The position numbers and the translations under genes were made by a program. 19,164 nucleotides of DNA from Firmicutes bacterium CAG:534 (GTDB lineage: Bacteria > Bacillota > Clostridia > Lachnospirales > Lachnospiraceae): positions 42,891 to 62,054 of the forward strand of contig FR894563.1 of NCBI GenBank assembly GCA_000436115.1. The letters run 5' to 3'. Numbering within the stretch: the first letter of the stretch is position 1; each line of letters begins with the position of its first letter. Positions 14,753 to 19,164 of the stretch are shown in pieces. The notes below the pieces were generated by a model. The model had not been told where the DNA came from and ran no database searches. It was given only the letters and a program-made list of their open reading frames with translations.

Positions 14753-15730
14753 ATGAATATTATTTATGCTTCCAATGACGCCTATGCAAAATTTCTCGGA
14801 ATATCCATGTTATCTCTTTTTGACAACAACCGGGAAATCAATGAAATAGTAGTATATATTCTTGATCAGTCTATCTGCAGTGCAAACAAAGAGCATCTGC
14901 TGCAGATTGCCAGACACTATGACCGTAAGATCTGCTTTATTGACATTCATGATTTTACCCAGTATCTGCCCTTTGATTTTGACACCTCCGGTTACAATCC
15001 CATTACTCTTTCCAGACTTTTTTTGTGCAGCTATCTGCCTGAAAGTATAGACCGCATTCTCTACTTAGACTGCGATATTATTGTAAACGGATCCATTCGG
15101 GAACTTGAAACCATTCCCTTCCAGGATCATCTTGTTGCCGCTGTTCCGGAGCTTCATATGCCTGTAGAAAAAAAAGCTCTGGTTGGTATTAAAAAACATG
15201 AGACTTATTACAATGCAGGGGTTTTACTTGTAAACCTATCCCTATGGAGAAAGGAAAAGATAGAGCCGGTCTTTGTGGAATATTACCGGTCTATGGGCGG
15301 AAAGCTGCTATACAATGATCAGGACATTATCAATCATTGCTGCAAGGACAGAATCCTCTGTCTGAGTCACACCTATAATCTTTCCACCAATTTGTATTAC
15401 TTCCCCAGATACTTTGTAAAAAAGCTGCAGCCGGCATACGATACTGCATCTCCATCAGCCTATAAAGCAATCCTAAAATTTCCTTCCATCATACACTACA
15501 TGGGGGATGAACGTCCATGGATCGCAGGCAACCGCAATAAATACCGCAGGCAGTTTGCTTATTACAAGAAACTGTCCCCCTGGAAGGAAGATCCCCCTGT
15601 AAAAGGCCAGAGGCTTTATATGCTCTGTTACCATATTTTAAATGTGATCACACTGCTCTGCCCCTGGTTCCGTATTCTCTTTTCAAAGCTGATCGGAATC
15701 AACAAATACAAATGGTTCAGTAAAAAATAG
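14753..15730 (+). CDS. Family 8 glycosyltransferase (LgtC/galactosyltransferase-like)
   Basis: 325 aa from ATG 14753 behind GGAGAA. The fold is recognisable from NIIYASNDAYAKFLGISM at the N-terminus, the metal-binding D106-C-D108 (LYLDCDIIV), YYNAGVLLVNL, and the NDQDIIN segment near the middle. HYMGDERPW is the usual late His motif. The C-terminal ~60 residues are basic and partly hydrophobic (ITLLCPWFRILFSKLIG), suggesting peripheral membrane attachment as in LgtC. It probably adds glucose or galactose from a UDP donor to a lipid-linked glycan. The next glycosyltransferase follows after 20 nt in the same transcript. Confidence 0.92.
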   Translation: MNIIYASNDAYAKFLGISMLSLFDNNREINEIVVYILDQSICSANKEHLLQIARHYDRKICFIDIHDFTQYLPFDFDTSGYNPITLSRLFLCSYLPESIDRILYLDCDIIVNGSIRELETIPFQDHLVAAVPELHMPVEKKALVGIKKHETYYNAGVLLVNLSLWRKEKIEPVFVEYYRSMGGKLLYNDQDIINHCCKDRILCLSHTYNLSTNLYYFPRYFVKKLQPAYDTASPSAYKAILKFPSIIHYMGDERPWIAGNRNKYRRQFAYYKKLSPWKEDPPVKGQRLYMLCYHILNVITLLCPWFRILFSKLIGINKYKWFSKK

Positions 15731-15750
15731 CACTGCAAAGGAGTGTCATC

Positions 15751-16689
15751 ATGCCATCTATTCAACCAAAGGTTCATATATTGTTGTCTACCTACAACGG
15801 GAAAAAATATCTTTCTCAGCAGTTAGACAGTTTATTGTCTCAAACCTATCCCAATATCACCATCTACATTCGCGATGATGGTTCCAAAGATGACACCCTT
15901 CAGATTATTTCCCATTATGTAAAGGTGTCCCAGGATACTTCCGGCCCTAAAATCGTCTTTCTTCCTCCTGATGGAAAGAATTTGGGATATATGTCCAGCT
16001 TCTGGCTATTGCTCCGCGAATGCGGTTCTGCAGATTATTATGCCTTCTGCGATCAGGATGATGTCTGGCTTCCTGACAAGGTGGAGTGCGGCATTGCAGC
16101 ACTTGAAAAAGAAGAGGCAGCTCTGCCCCTTCTCTATTCTTCCTCTTTTATTTATTGTGATGAAAATATGAATTTCACGGGAAATCCTGTAGAAATGTCT
16201 GATCATATCGCTTTTAAAGATGTTATGTTTTATACGCCGGCTTTTGGCTTTACCATCCTTATCAATGAAGCTCTGCGCCAAAAAGCTCTTTCTGCTTCCA
16301 GTCTCGACAAAATTCCGCATGATGGCTGGTGCCAGAAGATTGCAGCTTCTATGGGGAAATTTATCTACGACCCCAGACAAACCGCCAAATACAGAAGGCA
16401 TTCCTCTACTGTCACTTACGCTAACTCAAGCAAGCTTCAGCTCATTGGCAAGTGGATCCAAAACGATCTGTTTGGCATCGGCCTTTCTGAATATTACTTT
16501 ATTCTGGAACGCTTCTTTGAAGAATATGGCAGTCAGTTAAGCCCTCACGATCAGAAAGCTCTGGAGCTGTTCCGTGCTCACTCCGGGGTAAAGCTGCGCT
16601 ATTTCAAAAAACTTTTTTATCCTGAAAGGCTTCGCCCCTCCCTGGGCGGTGAACTGGCACTTAGGATCTGCTTTGGGGTTGGGAGGTAG
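15751..16689 (+). CDS. Family 2 glycosyltransferase, rhamnosyltransferase-like
   Basis: 312 aa, starting at ATG 15751 behind AAAGGAG. Motifs: HILLSTYNGKKYL (9-21), IRDDGSKDDT (40-49), DQDDVWLPDK (101-110, metal-binding), the catalytic-region HDGW (190-193) and YRRHSSTVTY. This combination is typical of RgpB/WchF-type enzymes that transfer L-rhamnose or related sugars to surface polysaccharides; the donor is inferred, not shown. The C-terminus is basic without clear membrane helices. It is the last gene of the two-gene plus-strand operon. No strong terminator follows, only a weak GGAG/CTCC pairing near 16719-16734, so some read-through into the HD gene is possible. Confidence 0.9.
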   Translation: MPSIQPKVHILLSTYNGKKYLSQQLDSLLSQTYPNITIYIRDDGSKDDTLQIISHYVKVSQDTSGPKIVFLPPDGKNLGYMSSFWLLLRECGSADYYAFCDQDDVWLPDKVECGIAALEKEEAALPLLYSSSFIYCDENMNFTGNPVEMSDHIAFKDVMFYTPAFGFTILINEALRQKALSASSLDKIPHDGWCQKIAASMGKFIYDPRQTAKYRRHSSTVTYANSSKLQLIGKWIQNDLFGIGLSEYYFILERFFEEYGSQLSPHDQKALELFRAHSGVKLRYFKKLFYPERLRPSLGGELALRICFGVGR

Positions 16690-16753
16690 CTTTTAATTGG
16701 GTAACAAAAATATTGCATTCGGAGTATTTTCCTCCTTCTCTTGTTTTTGTGGT

Positions 16754-16781
16754 GTAAAATATTAACATTAACATATTTTAC
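16754..16781. promoter_or_regulatory. 28-bp dyad directly upstream of the HD-domain gene
   Basis: GTAAAATAT (16754-16762) and ATATTTTAC (16773-16781) are perfect 9-bp inverted arms around a 10-bp spacer that holds two TTAACA-like copies. TAAAAT at 16755-16760 could be the -10 of the HD gene, with no clear -35. The dyad touches the ribosome site (GAAGGAG, 16782-16788). It is a good operator candidate, possibly for the small winged-helix protein downstream, or an RNA hairpin that hides the ribosome site. Confidence 0.55.
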
Positions 16782-16800
16782 GAAGGAGTAATTGTTTCAA

Positions 16801-18747
16801 ATGCTAAACATTGAAAAAACGCAGATCATATCAGATGTCATTCATGATTCTATTGTATATAGTGGTATTGAAGATGCAATTATTAGTACTCCTATTTTTA
16901 ATCGCCTCCACAGAATATCTCAGAGTTCTTTAGTTTTTCTTACTTTTCCTTCTAACAAAGTACACCGCTTTGAACATTCAATTGGAACAATGCATATCGC
17001 AGGAGAAATATTCTACAAAAGCATTTGTAATGCTCGAAAGGATACATTAATCTCATTTTTAAAATGTATCAAGCATGAAATTTGTGAATGGCGTAATTGC
17101 ACATTGCAAAGCACATTGCCACGCGAACTGAAAAACACAGAAATTGATAGCATTTTAAATATGCCTTTTCCCGACTGTCGCCTCTATTATGATTATTGTC
17201 CTTCCAATCTTAACAGAGAAGACAGACTTATCTATTTTATTGCTTTTCAATCAATCAGAATTGCAGGCCTACTTCATGATGTCGGTCATTTACCCTACAG
17301 TCATATATTAGAAAAGGCTCTTAAAAACTTATATACCGAAGCTTCTGCATCTAAAAAAATTACTCCTTCCGTAAAGCAAGAATTTATGGATATTGTTTCT
17401 CCATTTATTGATGGTCAAAATGAAATTCATGAAGAGTTTGGCAAATTGCTAATCAAAGATATTGAACAATGTATTCTTGATACTTTATCTTTGAATCAAA
17501 AGCAGGATATAAATTACTTTTTTGTTGTCATTTGCTTTTCTTTTGCTAGTAAAATTTTATCTTCCAATTTTGTAGAAAATACTATTTTTTCTGATATGCA
17601 CCTTATTATTGCTGGTGTTGTCGATGCAGATCGCTTAGATTATTGCTCGCGTGATGCTTTTTGTTCCGCTCTAAATATGGATCGTTTCAATTATAAACGC
17701 TTTATAAATGGATATACTCTTATTCAACGTACTTACATTTCGGATAATTACGAGCATTTTTTCTTTGCTCCTCCTGCTAAAAATCTGAATATGATTCACG
17801 ATCTTTTACGCAGACGTTATCGCATTTTTTCAGATATAAATTATCATCATCGTGTACATAAACATGAAATTATATTGGAAAAAATCATTTGCGATTTGGG
17901 ACTTATGGAATTGGAAGATATGTCAACCATTACACCTCTTCCTAAAAATGTACTACCTCTTGAAGTCAGTTCTATATGGAAATTAGTTAAAGAAACTAAG
18001 ACAAATACTAATTGGTTAGAATATCAGCTAATACAGTTAGACGATAGTTGGTTGGATACCCTGCTAAAGCACAAATTTTTCAAATTATATGGCGAAAATT
18101 ATCTTTCTATTCGTAAAAATGGAAGCATTGTTCGCTGGAATCAATTTGATGAATTAATCTCCACAACAAAACATTACTATTCTTTCATAAAACGTTCTAG
18201 TGACTTTCAGCTTATAGACGAGGCCTTTTTCCAGATTTTTACTCAGAACACTTGGAAAGTTAAAGAACTTAACCTAATATGTGAGGAAAGTAAAGGCAAA
18301 AAATATTCAGAGTTTTTACGAGAAAGACGTACATTTTTATTTACACATTGCATAAACTATACCATAGGTAATTTATCTGTAGGTGACATGAAAGAATCCT
18401 TTTATCAGTCTGTTGAAGATGCTCTCAATCATTCCAGCAATCTTCAAATTCAAAATTATATTGTCCGCTCATCAAGATTCAGTCATGGATTAAATACTGT
18501 AAAAGCCCCTGTATTCCTTATTGATCGCGAAGAAAATTCAATCATTTTGGAACAATTATCAACACAAAGAAATATTTTTTTACAGGAAGAAGCTCTTACT
18601 GCACCTTTTCATTTATATTATCTTCCGGAATATAATGATCAGAATATTCCATGCAAGATTGACTCAAAAAAATTAATTGATATATTGGCAAATGTTCTAA
18701 TTGATTGCTTGAAACAATACATTGCATCTGACGCACCGACTGTTTAA
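16801..18747 (+). CDS. HD-domain phosphohydrolase with long C-terminal extension
   Basis: 648 aa from ATG 16801; a TTG at 16792 is too close to the ribosome site. The first ~300 residues carry the signatures of dGTPase-like HD proteins (COG1078 type): RLHRISQSSLVFLTFPSNKVH, RFEHS (H59), LLHDVGHLPYSH (H159-D160, H163, H168), HEEFG (H210) and DADRLDYCSRD (275-285). These are metal-binding residues of enzymes that hydrolyse nucleoside triphosphates or other phosphoesters, and all appear present. The remaining ~340 residues resemble nothing I recognise. Base composition is clearly more AT-rich than the upstream glycan genes, suggesting separate acquisition. It is followed by a small winged-helix-like gene. 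A role in nucleotide-depletion defence is possible but not shown. Confidence 0.85.
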   Translation: MLNIEKTQIISDVIHDSIVYSGIEDAIISTPIFNRLHRISQSSLVFLTFPSNKVHRFEHSIGTMHIAGEIFYKSICNARKDTLISFLKCIKHEICEWRNCTLQSTLPRELKNTEIDSILNMPFPDCRLYYDYCPSNLNREDRLIYFIAFQSIRIAGLLHDVGHLPYSHILEKALKNLYTEASASKKITPSVKQEFMDIVSPFIDGQNEIHEEFGKLLIKDIEQCILDTLSLNQKQDINYFFVVICFSFASKILSSNFVENTIFSDMHLIIAGVVDADRLDYCSRDAFCSALNMDRFNYKRFINGYTLIQRTYISDNYEHFFFAPPAKNLNMIHDLLRRRYRIFSDINYHHRVHKHEIILEKIICDLGLMELEDMSTITPLPKNVLPLEVSSIWKLVKETKTNTNWLEYQLIQLDDSWLDTLLKHKFFKLYGENYLSIRKNGSIVRWNQFDELISTTKHYYSFIKRSSDFQLIDEAFFQIFTQNTWKVKELNLICEESKGKKYSEFLRERRTFLFTHCINYTIGNLSVGDMKESFYQSVEDALNHSSNLQIQNYIVRSSRFSHGLNTVKAPVFLIDREENSIILEQLSTQRNIFLQEEALTAPFHLYYLPEYNDQNIPCKIDSKKLIDILANVLIDCLKQYIASDAPTV

Positions 18748-18769
18748 GCAGATATGACATCTGCTTAAA
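18743..18769 (+). terminator. Hairpin overlapping the HD-gene stop codon
   Basis: TTTAAGCAGAT (18743-18753) and ATCTGCTTAAA (18759-18769) form a perfect 11-bp stem with a 5-nt loop. The stop codon TAA lies in the left arm. The downstream bases (ACTATTTAC) are not a real U tract, so it may act as a weak terminator, a message-stabilising hairpin or an operator for the next promoter. Confidence 0.5.
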
Positions 18770-18773
18770 ACTA

Positions 18774-18803
18774 TTTACACTGTTTTACCCATTGTGCTAT
18801 AAT
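18774..18803 (+). promoter_or_regulatory. Promoter of the small winged-helix gene
   Basis: TTTACA (18774-18779), an 18-nt spacer and TATAAT (18798-18803) preceded by TGC. The expected start of transcription is about 18810, at or just after the first in-frame ATG (18809), which therefore cannot be the translation start. Confidence 0.75.
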
Positions 18804-18874
18804 TATTAATGCTCCTTTTTAAAAACGTCTACAGAAAGGAAATATGCAGATATTTCTGCATCAAGGTGAATGAA

Positions 18875-19117
18875 ATGATTCTAACCGCAATACCAGAAAG
18901 AGTTAATACCAAAATTATTATTTCCAAAACAATTCTTGCAATGAATATTCCATTTAAACTATCCGATTTATATGCTAAGCTTGCTACACAAGGCATTCAA
19001 GATCATGCATTAATCCTCGATGTTTTAAACGAGTTGTATGAAAATGGCCTTGTTGATTATTCTTCTGTAGAAGATGATACTTTTGAATCTAGACGTCCCT
19101 TGTATAATTTTTGTTAA
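18875..19117 (+). CDS. Small winged-helix-like protein, partner of the HD-domain gene
   Basis: 80 aa from ATG 18875, preceded by AAGGTGA; the longer frame from 18809 begins at the transcription start and is not used. The sequence has a winged-helix pattern: a first helix (IIISKTILAMN), FKLSDLYAKL as helix 2, HALILDVLNELYENGLVDY as recognition helix into the wing, then a polar tail. There is no transmembrane segment or enzymatic motif. It has its own strong promoter just after the HD gene and ends before a palindrome. It may regulate the HD gene through the dyad at 16754-16781, or act as a protein partner; both are inference. Base composition matches the HD gene, supporting a shared origin. 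Confidence 0.68.
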   Translation: MILTAIPERVNTKIIISKTILAMNIPFKLSDLYAKLATQGIQDHALILDVLNELYENGLVDYSSVEDDTFESRRPLYNFC

Positions 19118-19120
19118 AAA

Positions 19121-19144
19121 AGCAAGAAGCATATGCTTCTTGCT
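19121..19144 (-). terminator. 24-bp perfect palindrome, terminator for a minus-strand gene beyond the window
   Basis: AGCAAGAAGCAT (19121-19132) and ATGCTTCTTGCT (19133-19144) are fully complementary. On the minus strand the stem is followed by TTTTTTAAC, a good U tract; on the plus strand it is followed by CTAAAAAAAA, so it works best leftward. This predicts a convergent gene just right of the window. Confidence 0.65.
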
Positions 19145-19164
19145 CTAAAAAAAATTTCAGCGCA

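Noticed and set aside
18809..18874. Longer version of the winged-helix protein starting at ATG 18809
   Set aside because: The ATG sits at the predicted transcription start, so no ribosome site would be on the message.

Overview
The window looks like chromosome of an anaerobic gut Firmicute, most likely Lachnospiraceae (Blautia/Ruminococcus-like). This is an inference from Shine-Dalgarno-rich starts, the type II lanthipeptide synthetase, AgrC/AgrA- and LytTR-type regulators, and Clostridia-style surface-polysaccharide genes. No database was consulted. No rRNA, tRNA, CRISPR array, transposase or integrase was seen.

Region A (1-8340, nearly all minus strand) is a lanthipeptide locus with dense regulation. 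In transcription order: an unrecognised ~180-aa protein (8186-7644), an AgrA-like LytTR response regulator, a 26-codon hydrophobic mini-ORF, an AgrC-like GHKL sensor kinase, a 47-aa precursor peptide ending Cys-Cys, a terminator-like hairpin, and LanM. A second minus-strand unit with its own promoter follows: two tandem paralogous LytTR regulators with atypical receivers, then an exported protein whose signal peptide is out of frame with its body at a run of seven G. Both units are preceded by related direct repeats spaced 21-22 bp, the geometry expected of a LytTR-family binding site. No processing transporter (LanT) or immunity transporter (LanFEG) lies in the window. A divergent XRE-family regulator (8340-8699) with a dyad operator closes the region.

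Region B (8820-16689) makes a surface glycan. A minus-strand operon carries rfbH, rfbG and a family 2 glycosyltransferase, giving two central steps of CDP-3,6-dideoxyhexose synthesis without the cytidylyltransferase or final reductase. Next come a large polytopic membrane protein (plus), a family 2 glycosyltransferase overlapping a DUF2304 protein (minus), and a plus-strand pair of family 8 and family 2 glycosyltransferases.

Region C (16690-19164) is visibly more AT-rich. It holds a 648-aa HD-domain phosphohydrolase behind a 28-bp dyad and an ~80-aa winged-helix-like protein with its own strong promoter. This pair looks like an acquired module and is one of two candidates for a little-described system; the other is the transporter-less lanthipeptide locus with its mini-ORF and shared regulatory repeats.
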